This document shows, in pieces, positions 45,496 through 55,740 of a DNA stretch of 64,000 bases. Every line of letters begins with the position of its first letter. The stretch's first letter is position 1. The stretch is from Monodelphis domestica. Lineage: Eukaryota; Chordata; Mammalia; Didelphimorphia; Didelphidae. Position numbers and translations under genes: made by a program. Under the pieces are notes generated by a model. The model saw nothing but the letters and a program-made list of their open reading frames with translations, had not been told where the DNA came from and searched no databases. The stretch spans positions 50,213,395 to 50,277,394 of the forward strand of contig NC_077235.1 of assembly GCF_027887165.1 (NCBI RefSeq), in the 5' to 3' direction.

Positions 45496-47696
45496 CAAGG
45501 AACTTTAAAGAGACTAAAGGCTATATTTTAAGGCATTTCAGACTCCAATGGTTTATAAAAACTCTCTGTATTTCTATTGCATTTTTGTTTAAGGTTTAAC
45601 TTTGTGATTTTAAGTTCATATATTACTGGATTCAATATTATACTGTTACACTGAAGGTTGATTGATTTTATTTTGAATGTACTGAGTTTTAAAATTCTGT
45701 TGCTTTCCCCCTATAACCACATATTGAAAAAAAATATATCATTGTGATAATTAAGCCCATATAAGAAAAAAAAAGTTTTTTCTATTTTTCACTTTGTAAA
45801 TTGTCACAGAGGATGGATGGACTTCAGAACTGGTTATAATTGTATAACAACCTTTGGAAAATTTAATGTGCTAAATATCTCAAATGATTTTAAGGGTTTT
45901 TTAAATATGATTTTGTAATTTTTTTTAACAATCTCTGGTTATTTTTGCCTGCCCCTACCACGAGGTAAGGCCCATTCTAGTAGCTGAAGTGAAATACATT
46001 CTATAACCCCCAACCTTCCCGCATTTCTAAATATGTGAATGGAAGTTGGGGCAGTTACTCTCAGGGCATTTGTATCCCTAAAAAGCCTCCAAAAAAGGAG
46101 CATCTTTTATTTATACTCTTCAGCTCACTGCTTAACTTCCACCAGAATGATATATAGATTTCTTGATTATGTTCTTAACCCAAGATGAGTTTTACTTTGT
46201 TTAAAATATGTTTATTACCAAGATTGAAAGATTTGCTACATTTGTAAAAATTGTGACAAATGTCCATCAATTCATAGGTTTAAAAATGCCATACAGCAAC
46301 TTATGTGAAATATGATAGTGTGTTTGTTTGCTATTGTAATTAATTGAGCTATTGAGAATTTTGGGGATATTGATAACTACATATTTGTACTACTGTTCAA
46401 TTCATTTGCCTCATACTTACAGTGGAGCATGGCCAGATATTAACAGGAAATGGATCTCATTTTTGGTGAGAAAGCCTTGTAATCTTTATTTTCTTAGCTG
46501 ACACAGAGTGTCAATGATTATAAGCCATACTTTTGAATTTTTAAAGCTCTTTTATTATTATATTTTTCTTGCATGTGCAATATACTTTTTCAGGTTTTTT
46601 AAATTATTTTTTCTCTCCTTTTTATACTTCAAGCACATGTCACCAGCCTTAAGGTTTTCTTTAACCTTTTGAATTTTCAGTACTACAAGTTTAAGATACA
46701 TTTGCTAATGCATGCCTTAAAAAGCTTGTGACTATAAAAACAGTGCCACTAATTATTTTAAAAAATTATGGGACTTTGCTTAATGATTCTGTCTGATTCC
46801 AGGACAAGATATACACACAAGAGCCATTGCACAGAGCCAAAGAAAAGCCAATCCAGGATGGATTGATGCACTTCTAGGCCAATACAAAGGTTTTGAACCT
46901 AGTGTGAGACTTGGGGTTGCAACACTTGACTTATGTTAAGATGTAGGCCTTCCTTGTGTCCACACTCACTCTGAAGATACTCACAGACGAGTATCCCGGA
47001 AACCTTGGCTCCTATAATCTGGTCCCTTTTTCTGTCTTTCATAGTGTGGTACCTTTCTGTGGTCCTGGTTACTGACTGGGTAAATGCATCATTACTTAGA
47101 TCATTTTGATTGGGCCCTGATTGAAAGATTTATTTTTCTTTTACTTGGAATTTTTACACATAAGACTTTGATAGTCTATATTTTCATCCAGAAATTTTTT
47201 CTTTTATTTTGGATTTTTCTGATTTTTTTTAATTTCTCTTGCCAATTGATTCATATACCTCATACCTCAGCCATGCATCCCTAAGTGATCCTGTTTTTTT
47301 AATCACCCTCTTAATGGGGGGAATGTAAAAAATATCATTATTTAAATTGCAAAGTTTAAATTCCTTTTGAGAAGAATTTTAGGTAAAGAAGATGCTACCT
47401 CTCTGAATCCAGAACTGAACTGTTGGAGAAGATACCATGAAGAAGCCTCCAGACCACAAGCTGCACAAGATCAAAATGAACTTTGGGTATAGTTGATTGA
47501 ACATTTATTTGTATGTATACTTTCATGCCAAAGGGGACTGCCCCCTAACTGGCTTTTTGTCAATTCATCCAGCAGTTATTGGTTTTGTTCTTTTTTTCTC
47601 TCTTATCCTCAAATTATTGTAATCTTTAAATTGATTGTGTTTTTATGATTCTTTGGGGAAGTCCTACTTCCCAGAGGATCAAACAGGGGAGGGGGA

Positions 47697-48022
47697 TGTA
47701 AAATTGGACTTGAACTCTGGACTTCAATCCCCACAATTCTTTGATCCACTTCCCCAGAATGCTTTGTAATCTCACCTGGGCCGAGATCGAGAAGGGGTTT
47801 AACCTGATTGCAAAGGCTTTTGTGGGCTCTTTTTGGAGCAGAGATGTCTCTTCCATGATGTAAGGTTATCTTGTCTAGGCCTCTGGCCTAGGCACATGAC
47901 TTTTTTTACTTGTATATTCTTAAATCCTTAATCTTTAATAAACCTCATAAAAATATAATACTCCTTGCAGAGAGAAACTAATTTCTACCTGCCTCAGTCT
48001 CCCCTAAATTTTAATCTTTACA
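47697..48022 (+). repeat. Right LTR of the LTR element
   Basis: It is 326 bases long, preceded by the polypurine tract at 47685-47696 and followed by the CACT target duplication at 48023-48026. Confidence 0.9.
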
Positions 48023-48231
48023 CACTTAGGTGACTGCCAGAAACATGCTTTAGACCACTAGTGTTTACCATGAATCTCTCCATTGCCCATAAGGTTACCC
48101 GAAACTTTGATTCATGGGATATTGTGATGTTCCAAGATTTACAGCCAATGTAACATCACTAGGAGAACGTCTGGATTATAAAGATGGAACTTTTTGTTTG
48201 GGAACAGGTGGGGGTCATTAAAAACACTAGT

Positions 48232-48352
48232 GAGGGTAGATAGAGAGCCAGACCTGGAGATGGGAGGACCTGGATTCAATCAGATACTTCCCACTCTCTG
48301 CCTTGGAAGCAATACTCAGTATTCATTCTTAGACAGAAGGTAAGGGATAACA
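48232..48352 (+). mobile_element. tRNA-headed SINE, internally shortened
   Basis: It carries GATAGAGAGCCAGACCTGGA, then jumps to TCTGCCTTGGAAGCAATACT and ends AGACAGAAGGTAAGGG; AAAACACT occurs on both sides. Confidence 0.7.
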
Positions 48353-48495
48353 AAAAACTCAAAACACTGTATGATTCCCAAAATACAATCCAAGCTGCTC
48401 TCTTTCCTCTTTTTCTTTTGTGGGACCTACTCATTGTCCATTTTCAATGAAGAACTCAATGGGCGAGTTATCCAATGGCCTATTATGATCTAGAC

Positions 48496-48703
48496 CAGTG
48501 ATGGAGGACCTTTTAGAGGGGTTGGTGATGTGAGAAATGTCCTCAGGTGCACATGGAGAGGAGGAGGGGAGCAGCTGCCTGGTCTTGCATCCCTCTGGCT
48601 TTCTAGTAAAGAAGGAACTCTGTGCTGGGGCGACAGCATGCCTGCTCACAGAGAGGACTCTGAGTGCCCTCTCTGGCACATGTGCCATAGGTTCAGCACC
48701 AAA
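48496..48703 (+). mobile_element. Short hAT transposon (family A), next to the SPIN-like copy
   Basis: It starts CAGTGATGGAGGACCTTTTA and ends with GTGCCATAGGTTCAGCACC, a decayed inverted repeat. It shares internal text with the hATs at 28370 and 40148 (AAATGTCCTCAGG, GGGGAGCAGC). Its flanks are ATCTAGAC (48488-48495) and ATCTAGAG (48704-48711), the latter shared with the SPIN-like copy. Confidence 0.75.
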
Positions 48704-48711
48704 ATCTAGAG

Positions 48712-48906
48712 CAGTGGTTCTCAACCTTTCTAGTGCCGTGACCCCGCAATACAGTTCCTCGTGTTGCAGTGACCCCAAACCAAAAAATTATTTTGGTGGC
48801 TACTTCAAAGCTGTAATTTTGCTACAGGTATGATTCGGAATGTAAATACCTGATATGCTGCATTATGTATTCTCATTGCTACAAATTGAGAGGTTGAGAA
48901 CTGCTG
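48712..48906 (+). mobile_element. SPIN-like non-autonomous hAT transposon
   Basis: The terminal inverted repeats CAGTGGTTCTCAACCT and AGGTTGAGAACTGCTG match at 15 of 16 bases. The interior (AATACAGTTCCTCGTGTTG, AAAATTATTTTGGTGGC, GTAATTTTGCTACAGG, AATGTAAATACCTGATATGC) closely follows the SPIN/URR1 hAT consensus as I remember it. The 8-bp flanks ATCTAGAG and ATCTAGAC are a target duplication of the nnnTAnnn type expected of Buster-group hATs. At 195 bp it is an internally deleted passive copy. Confidence 0.85.
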
Positions 48907-49185
48907 ATCTAGACAATAAGTATTTTTCATTCATTTAAGGTTTTTTTTATGTATTGCTTAGGCTGTTCTCTTTTCAGTGATCTTACTACAGATGGATCTT
49001 ACTAAAGAGGACCTCACATATTCTAAGGCTCCATAGAATCTGTACAATATCATCCACAACTAAGAGTGACTGGAAGACCTCACCCCAATAGAGAATTCCA
49101 CTTCTCTTTGAGCCATGCCAAGAAAATCCTCTAGGATAGTAGCAAAAGATTTTGGCAAGTTCAAGATTAAGAATCAAGAATTAAG

Positions 49186-49382
49186 AATTTTTTTTAAAAA
49201 CCCTCACCTTCCGTCTTGGAATCAATACTGTGTATCAGTTCCAATGCAGAAGAGTGGTAAGGGCTAGGCAATGGGGATTAAGTGACTTGTCCAGGATCAC
49301 ACAGCTGAGAAGTATCTGAGGTCAAATTTGAACCCAGGACCTCCTGTTTCTGGGCCTGGCTCTCAATCCATTGATCCCCAAA
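49186..49382 (-). mobile_element. tRNA-headed SINE, same family
   Basis: Full-length antisense copy: AAACCCTCACCTTCCGTCTT to CTGGCTCTCAATCCATTGAT. Confidence 0.82.
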
Positions 49383-49796
49383 CTGTTCCTCAATATGACT
49401 TTAAAAATAACAATATACATCCCCTGAAAACATAATCCAATGGTCATTGAACAGCGTTACCATTGTGGTTTACATTTCTCAAGGAATCTTGCATGGATGC
49501 TAACATTTCTAGGAGAGACTCTGTTGGAGGAGAGCCTTTGTCTGACTGCATTTGGCTTTAAAGGGGAAAATGTTCTTTTACCATCCAAAAACAGCAGAGT
49601 AGAATTTTGTGTTCGCTGTACTATTTTGTAAATTCCATGAGGCAACCAATACATGAAGAACTTTTCAAATCCTAAAGTGCTTCTATCAACATTTTGGAGC
49701 ATGCTTAGATCCTGCCTCCAACTTGCACTAATGATGTGACTGTGGGTGAGTCATTTCATCCTTTTGGAGCCTATTCATATATCTTTGCAGATAGGA

Positions 49797-50015
49797 GAGA
49801 AGCTAGGTGGTGCAATGGATAGAGTCTCAGCCCTGGAGTCTGGAAGACCTGAGTTCAAATCTGACCTCAGGTACTTGCCAGCTGTGTGACCCTGGGCAAG
49901 TCACTTGATCCTGTTTGCCTCAGTTTCCCCATCTGTCAAATGGTAAACCACTCCAGCATTTCTGCCAAGAAAATTCCCAAATGGGGTATGACTGAAATGA
50001 CCAAACAAAAAATGA
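49797..50015 (+). mobile_element. CORE-SINE with BovB/RTE-type tail (MAR1-like)
   Basis: A tRNA head (GTTCAAATCTGACCTCAGGT) and CORE (CCTCAGTTTCCCCATCTGTC) are followed by AAACCACTCCAGCATTTCTG, CCAAGAAAATTCCCAAATGG and GACTGAAATGACC, matching the BovB 3' end. Confidence 0.85.
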
Positions 50016-50035
50016 GGTTGGCACTAGCTGGCAGA

Positions 50036-50420
50036 ATCACACAATTTCAGAGGCAGATGGAACTCAGAGGCCATCTTGTCAAATCCATTTCTGAAAAAAC
50101 ATACACTTCACCTGCCAGCTTTGCTAGGAGACTGGTTTCCCCCCCTCCCCCCAGTGAGGAGGAAGCCACCACTTCCCAGAGGCAGCACAGGCCATTTTGG
50201 GGTGGCTCCAGTTTTCTGGAAATTCTTCATTCTATAAAGTCTAAACCTCCCTTTTTCCCCAACTTCCCTTCATTTCTTCTACTTATACCAAGCAGAATAG
50301 GAGCCATCCTTCTTTTACCTGACCATCTTTCTGATACATGAAGACTGTTCCCTGGGAGCTTTCTCTTCTCTTCTTAAAGTTAAACGTCCCCAGTGCTTCT
50401 GAGATTTAGGGGAAACTAAA
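50036..50420 (-). repeat. CR1/L3-like LINE fragment
   Basis: It starts CAGAATCACACAATTTCAGA, continues ACTCAGAGGCCATCTTGTCA and ends GTTAAACGTCCCCAGTGCTT, as expected for an antisense CR1/L3 3' part. Confidence 0.55.
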
Positions 50421-50434
50421 GCCTGGGAGAACAT

Positions 50435-50478
50435 CTCCTTGCACGCAGTAGGCTCTCAGTAAATGTTTCTTGAACTGA
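50435..50478 (+). repeat. L2 tail fragment
   Basis: It contains GCAGTAGGCTCTCAGTAAAT then GTTTCTTGAACTGA. Confidence 0.45.
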
Positions 50479-50689
50479 AGCGATCAGAAATAGCAGACCT
50501 CTCCCTGGAAGGCTTCAAGAAATGGCTGGATAACCACTGGGCTGACAAGCCACTAAGGAAGCATTTGGTAAGGGGCTGGGTGAGATGGCCCCCCAAACCC
50601 CTTCCCATTCAGGCCTTCTCTATTTCTGGACAGAGCCCTGGAGGAAGAAAAAGGTTTTTGAGTTGCAGAAGCCATTAATCAACATCGAT

Positions 50690-51360
50690 TAAGCATTATT
50701 AAGTATTTTAGCTGCCGTGCTCACTGGAAATACAAAGAAAGGCAAAAGCAGAGCCTGCCCTCGAGGAGCTGATGCTCTAATAGGACAGAAATAGGCACAT
50801 ACTCATCTATACAGAGGAGATGGAAGGGGACCTTAGAGAAGAAGGCCCTAAATAGAGGTGGGGGAGAGCTTGGAACAATTCACAGAACTGGGAGAGACCT
50901 TAGAGGGAAAGGAAGGCCAGGGGCTCCTGGGAACAACTAGGATTCCCATTTGGCTGGAAGGCACAATGTGGACAGGAGAGTAAGAGGAACTGAGGCAGTA
51001 GCAAGGTTTGGGAGGGTCTTAATTATAGGAAATATGAATAAATAATGACAAGAATATTAAATAATAGCAATATATTATATAGTACTATATTAAATAACAT
51101 TAATAATTAATTAGTAATAAATATTAAATAATAGGAAATGAAGCAGTAGCAAGGTTTTGGAGGGCCTTAATTATAGGACTATAATAACAGAAAATGTTAA
51201 TAAATCATGATAGGAATATTAAATAATATTAATATATAGGAATGTTATATTAAATAGGCATGTTAAATAATGTTAATTAATTAATCATAAATATTAAATA
51301 ACAGGAAATGAAGCAGTAGCAAGGTTTGAAGGGCCTTAAATGGCAGGCTAAGTGAAGAGA
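50690..51360 (+). repeat. Old long dispersed repeat with an internal AT-rich tandem expansion
   Basis: The left part has AATACAAAGAAAGGCAAAAG and CTCGAGGAGCTGATGCTCTA; the right part ends near GGGCCTTAAATGGCAG. Between them lies a tandem array (see the entry at 50995). Confidence 0.55.
50995..51330 (+). repeat. AT-rich tandem repeat, unit about 148-170 bp
   Basis: GCAGTAGCAAGGTTT recurs at 50995, 51143 and 51313. Between occurrences are TTAATTATAGGA followed by long AATAAT/TTAATTAA-rich text. The second unit is longer, by about 22 bases. There are two full units and the start of a third. Confidence 0.85.
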
Positions 51361-51374
51361 CTCATATGATGAGG

Positions 51375-51540
51375 TCACTAACTTAGAGCTACAAGAGCCT
51401 TTAGGATTCATTTAGCCCAATGTCCTTCTTTTACAGAGGAGGAAACTGAGGCTCTGAAAGGTTAAATGAATTGTCTGAGTTCTCACAACTAAATCAGGAT
51501 TTCAACCCACATCCTCTGACCCCTAGATACAACAGAGGTA
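51375..51540 (-). repeat. MIR-type SINE
   Basis: ACAGAGGAGGAAACTGAGGC and CAACCCACATCCTCTGACCC. Confidence 0.8.
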
Positions 51541-51664
51541 CACTGAACAGGTATCAGAAGGGAAATTATTAGGGTCAGATCTGTGCCTTGTTCAGGTGAA
51601 CTGTTTTGGCCTCTGTGGGCAGAAGAAATTGGAGTAGAGCGTCTGGGATAAAGGAGACCAGTTA

Positions 51665-51845
51665 GAAGGTAACTAGGTGGCTTAGTGGAGGCCTCGAAAT
51701 GGGAGGACCTGGGTTCAAATGTGGCCTCAGATACTTCCTAGCTGTGTAACCCTGGGCAAGTCATTTCATCAGTTGTCCAGACCTTCCCAACCCTTCTTCC
51801 TTGGAACCAATACTGGATTCGAAGACAGAAGGTATGAAGACAGAA
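51665..51845 (+). mobile_element. tRNA-headed SINE, same family
   Basis: GGTAACTAGGTGGCTTAGTG, GTTCAAATGTGGCCTCAGAT, CTTGGAACCAATACTGG and AGACAGAAGGTATG. Confidence 0.75.
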
Positions 51846-52035
51846 GTGTCTAAAAAAGTGGAAAAAGAAAACAGAAAGGTTTAGTGGACAAGACCGAGCA
51901 GCTAATTGGATATGGAATATGAGGGAAAGGAAAGAGTCCAGTTGGAGGTTACTCAGAGCAAGAACAGATGGAGCTTCCTTCCACACAAATGGTGAAAGTT
52001 GGAGGAGTGCATTAAAGCCAAGAAGATAATTTCCC

Positions 52036-52891
52036 CAAATTTTTATAACAAATTTCTCTGATAAAGGTCTTATTTCTCAACTATATAAAGAACTAAGACA
52101 AATGTATAAGAATCCAAGTCATTCCCCAGTTGACAAATGGTCAAAGGATATAAGTAAGCAGTTTTCCGATGAAGAAATCAAAGCTATCAAAAAATCATAC
52201 AAAAAATGTTCTAAATCCCTCTTGATTAGAGAAATGCAAGTTAAAACAACTCTGAGGTACTGCCTCGTGCCTAGCAGATTGGCCAATTTGGCAGTAAAGA
52301 ACAGTGATAAATGTTGGAGGAGATGTGGCAAAATTGGGACACTAACGCATGGCTGGCGGAGCTGTGTCCAATGGTTCTAGAAGACAATTTGGAATTATGC
52401 CCAAAGGGTCATAAAACAATGCGTACCCTTTGATCCAGTAACACCACTATTCGGTCTGTATCTTAAAGAGATTTTTTAGAAGGGGGAAGGACCTACTTGT
52501 ACAAATTGTGGTATATGGTGGTGATGGAGTACTATTGTGCTATAAGGAATGATGAGCAGGATGATTTCAGAAAGAACTAGAAAGACCTCCATGAACTGAT
52601 GCAGAGCGAAATAAGCAGAACCAGGAGAAGACTGTACACAGTAACCACAACATTGAGGGATGATCACCTGTGACAGACTTAGCTACTCTTGGCAATGCAA
52701 TGATCCAGGACATTTCTGAGGGACTTATGACAAGGAATGCTATTCGCCTCCAGAAGAAGGGCTGTTGGGAGTCAGATGCAAATCAAGGCGTATGATTTTT
52801 CACTTTAGTTTATTTCAGTTTATGTTTTGGGGTTTTGAGTTTATGAGATTACTCACTAAAATAAACAATATGGAAAAAATAAATTTAATTT
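52036..52891 (+). mobile_element. 5'-truncated L1 3' end
   Basis: Homology to the other L1 copies starts at the segment matching 32510 in the second copy and runs through the C-terminal ORF2 region (LANLAVKNSDKCWRRCGKIG) to a 3'UTR and an A-rich end. The frame is broken by short deletions. No clear target duplication was found. Confidence 0.85.
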
Positions 52892-53424
52892 AACTTTTCA
52901 AAAGATAAAGAATTTTTTTTGAGATGCCAGACAGGGATTCCAGGGGGAAAAAGAATAGCAAACAATTTCCAATGCAAATCTAGAGTTCGGAAGAAAGGTT
53001 GGGGTGGAATACACTGAGCAGGAAGCCATCTGAATAGAGGCAATGATTGAACCCACTGGAGCTGATGCAATTTCCCAGCACTGGGGAATGTTAAACTTTA
53101 AGAAGTGAAGGCTGAGTGGGGCCAGTCTTCAAATAGCAGAAAGATGATCTGGGGAAAGAGGGATTATTCTTATTCTGCTTTGCATAATTTGAAACAATGG
53201 AGGTAAATTGATTCTTAAAAAAAGTACATTTAGGTTTGTGCCTTCCTAGAAGAGGCACTGGGGAGACTTGACATTATCCCTGGGTCTGTGATCTCATTGA
53301 CATAGGCATACCTTCCAAAGGTATTCAATAATCTGTGGGGTTTCATCCTATGGAACCATCTGTCCACAGACTCCCAGAAATCCTCCACCCATGGTCGACC
53401 CAAGCACTAGGGCTCTTCATGTTT
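52892..53424. other. No recognisable feature
   Basis: Unique-looking DNA between the L1 fragment and a SINE. Confidence 0.55.
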
Positions 53425-53589
53425 TCCAGTGGTTAGAGCCTCTGGAGTGAGGAGGACCTGGGTTCAAGTCCAATCTCAGACACTTCCTGGCTGTGTGACC
53501 CTGGGCAAGTCACTTAACCTTCTTTGCCTAGCCTTTTCCCTTCTGTCTTAGAGTTGTTATGAAGATAGAAAGTAGGAGTTAAAAAAAAA
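53425..53589 (+). mobile_element. tRNA-headed SINE, variant tail
   Basis: GGACCTGGGTTCAAGTCCAA, TTTGCCTAGCCTTTTCCCTT and GTCTTAGAGTTGTTATG, then AAGTAGGAGTTAAAAAAAAA. It is related to the family above. Confidence 0.7.
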
Positions 53590-53725
53590 GTCACAGAACC
53601 TGGATATAAACCTGTCACCATGTGATCTTAAGCAAGTCTCTGCCCCTTTCTGGCCTCAGTCTCGTTTGTAGAAATAAGGGTATTCCACTAGATGCTTCTC
53701 GAGGCCCTTCCACTTCTAGATCTTT
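53590..53725 (+). repeat. MIR-type SINE
   Basis: CCATGTGATCTTAAGCAAGT and CTCGAGGCCCTTCCACTTCT. Confidence 0.65.
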
Positions 53726-53769
53726 TGTCCTTTTGAGCTTTTTTGGTTGGGGAAGATTTGCACTAGTAA

Positions 53770-53925
53770 CTGAGAGGCTCACAGTAGACCTCACACAGGA
53801 GACGCTATTTAGACTGAGGCTTAAAAGAGGCAGAGGTGAAGAACAGGTGCATGGGGTGGGAGGGAGCACAATCTGTGCAAAGACACAGAGGTGGGTGATT
53901 AGAATATCTGGGACAAGTGATGGCA
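53770..53925 (+). repeat. Old long dispersed repeat, fragment
   Basis: It has AGACTGAGGCTTAAAAGAGG, GGGAGGGAGCACAATCTGTG and CAAAGACACAGAGGTG, the part of the repeat also seen near 63.4 kb. Confidence 0.5.
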
Positions 53926-54003
53926 AATGGGCCAGAGTGGCTGGAACACCAGGAGTCCATGTTCCTTAATGGAGGTGGTGGGGGAACGTACATAACTACT
54001 GTA

Positions 54004-54203
54004 TAGTGGATGAATTTGAATCTGACCTCAGATGCTTACTTGCTGTGTGATCCTAGGCAGTTATTTCACCCTGTTGGCCTCAGTTTCCCCATCTGTCAAA
54101 TGAGCTGGAGAAGGAAATGGCAAACCCCTCCAGAATCTTTGCTGAGAAAACCCCCAAAAGGGGTCACCAAGAGTCAGACACAACTGAAAAATGACTGAGC
54201 ACA
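54004..54203 (+). mobile_element. CORE-SINE with BovB/RTE-type tail (MAR1-like)
   Basis: GAGAAGGAAATGGCAAACCC, CTCCAGAATCTTTGCTGAG and AGAGTCAGACACAACTG are the BovB-type tail; the head is truncated. Confidence 0.88.
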
Positions 54204-54661
54204 TCCATACAATGAGCCCTGGCCAGTGACCCAGCCATCGATGCTGTTACCAGCACTACTACCTGCTCTGCCTTCGAAGCCATGACAAGAAGTCCTCTTG
54301 GCCATTCTTCCCCACAACTCACAGGGCAAAGCAAGTCGAATTCTCTAAGAAGTGGCCGCTCTTCCTTGGAAGTGCTGAGGGGGTGGGTGGGTGGATGGGG
54401 GGGGAGCAGTGGGGAGAGAGGTGGTTAAAACCAGTGTCTTCCCAAAGTTCACCAAGAGTGGAAAAAGAAATCGAAAGCTCACACCCAGGGAGAGGATTTG
54501 GCTCTTGGACTGCCAACAGGTTCACGCTATTTGTATTTAAATGGCTCCAGGCTTTGAAGTTCTGGCCTCCTGGGAGAAACTGCCCAGCAAGGTTGGCACC
54601 TTTGGGGAAGCCTCTGTTTTGACGGTTTCCATATCATTTGTAGCTCTGGCTCAGTCTTTGT
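54204..54661. other. No recognisable feature
   Basis: Unique-looking DNA with a short G-rich run near 54380-54420. Confidence 0.55.
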
Positions 54662-54778
54662 AGTGGGAAAAGGTAGAGATTTGGATAAAAAAAAAAGGAA
54701 ACAGAGGGGAGGGGGACAGAGAGAACTGAAAAGAGAGAGTGAGAGAGGGAGGAAGAGAGGGAGGGAGAGAGAGGGAGG

Positions 54779-54845
<67 letters not shown>

Positions 54846-54877
54846 AGGAAGGGAGAGAGAGAGAGAGGGAGGGAGGA

Positions 54878-54926
<49 letters not shown>

Positions 54927-55310
54927 CACAGAGGAAAGCAAAAGGCCACAGAGGAAAGCAAAAGGCAACAGAGAAGAAGAAGAAGAAGAAGAAGAAGAAG
55001 AAGAAGAAGAAGAAGAAGAAGAAGAAGAAGAAGAAGAAGAAGAAGAAGAAGAAGAAGAAGAAGAAGAAGAAGAAGAAGAAGAAGAAGAAGAAGAAGAAGA
55101 AGAAGAAGAAGAAGAAGAAGAAGAAGAAGAAGAAGAAGAAGAAGAAGAAGAAGAAGAAGAAGAAGAAGAGAGAAGCACAGGAGGGCAGAAGGCAACAGAA
55201 AAGAAGAGAGAGAGAGAGCAAAAGGGGAGAGAGAATGGAAAGAGAAGGGAGAAAAGGTGGCTATAGAGAGGAAGTGAGCAGAGAGAACAGGATACCAAAG
55301 GGAGAGAGAC
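54662..55310. repeat. Long homopurine block: (GA)n, (GGGA)n and (GAA)65
   Basis: About 650 bases are nearly all purine on the + strand. GA/GGGA repeats fill 54720-54925, and 54973-55168 is about 65 GAA triplets with no interruption. Purine-rich text continues on both sides. The long open frames here are low-complexity artefacts of the repeat. Confidence 0.97.
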
Positions 55311-55374
55311 AGACTGAGACACTCAGAGGGGAGGTAATCTACCATTTTCAGAGAACAGCAGTAGACCATTTGCA

Positions 55375-55740
55375 GGAAGAATATGAAATAAGCCTGGAAA
55401 CCTAAAGTGGGGCTATACAGACATTGAGGAGCTATAAAGGTCAAACAAAGGAGGCCAAAGGGATCCCACAGAGTTTCTGCAGCAAGAGAGTGGCAGTCAG
55501 AAACATGTTTTGGGAATATCAATTTGGCAGTCATGTGGAGAATGAATTGGAGAAGGGAGAGCCTGGAGACCAAAAGGGTACTTAGGAGCCTGCTGCAATC
55601 CTCTGGATAAGAAGTAATGTAGGACTGAACTGGGGATCTCCAGCTGACAAGACTTGCCTTGCTGGTGGTGGGGGGAAGGAAGAGGAAAGGACGATTTCCA
55701 GGTGGTGGCCAGGGATGATGAGAAGGGTGGGGATGTCCTG
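55375..55740 (+). repeat. Old long dispersed repeat, copy matching the one at 1-420
   Basis: AATCAATTTGGCAGTCATGT, GGAGAATGAATTGGAGA and GAGCCTGCTGCAATCCTCTG parallel the phrases at 150-250. Confidence 0.55.

Larger units (their letters stand above)
44309..48022 (+). mobile_element. LTR retroelement fossil with both LTRs
   Basis: Two near-identical long terminal repeats (44309-44647 and 47697-48022), both starting TGTAAAA and ending TTTACA, enclose about 3.05 kb. A polypurine tract (AGGGGAGGGGGA) lies directly before the right LTR, and a TGG-initiated possible primer-binding site lies just after the left LTR. A 4-bp target duplication (CACT) flanks the whole. The LTRs carry an AATAAA signal. 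The interior shows no recognisable gag, pol or env and is AT-rich in its right part, so the element is a non-autonomous or gutted fossil. The 4-bp duplication is typical of class I (gammaretrovirus-like) elements; the family is otherwise unassigned. About 8 substitutions plus one 13-base length difference separate the LTRs (about 2.5%), suggesting insertion a few million years ago. A SINE sits inside it. Confidence 0.88.

Noticed and set aside
44353-47856. Matching short frames at 44353-44556 and 47626-47856 as a conserved gene
   Set aside because: They are the two LTRs of one element, on opposite strands, not a gene pair.
54527-55573. Open frame of 348 codons and overlapping 175-223-codon frames on both strands
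   Set aside because: They consist of poly-Leu, poly-Phe, poly-Ser, poly-Glu or poly-Arg runs from the GAA/GA repeat; a triplet repeat is open in every frame that avoids a stop.
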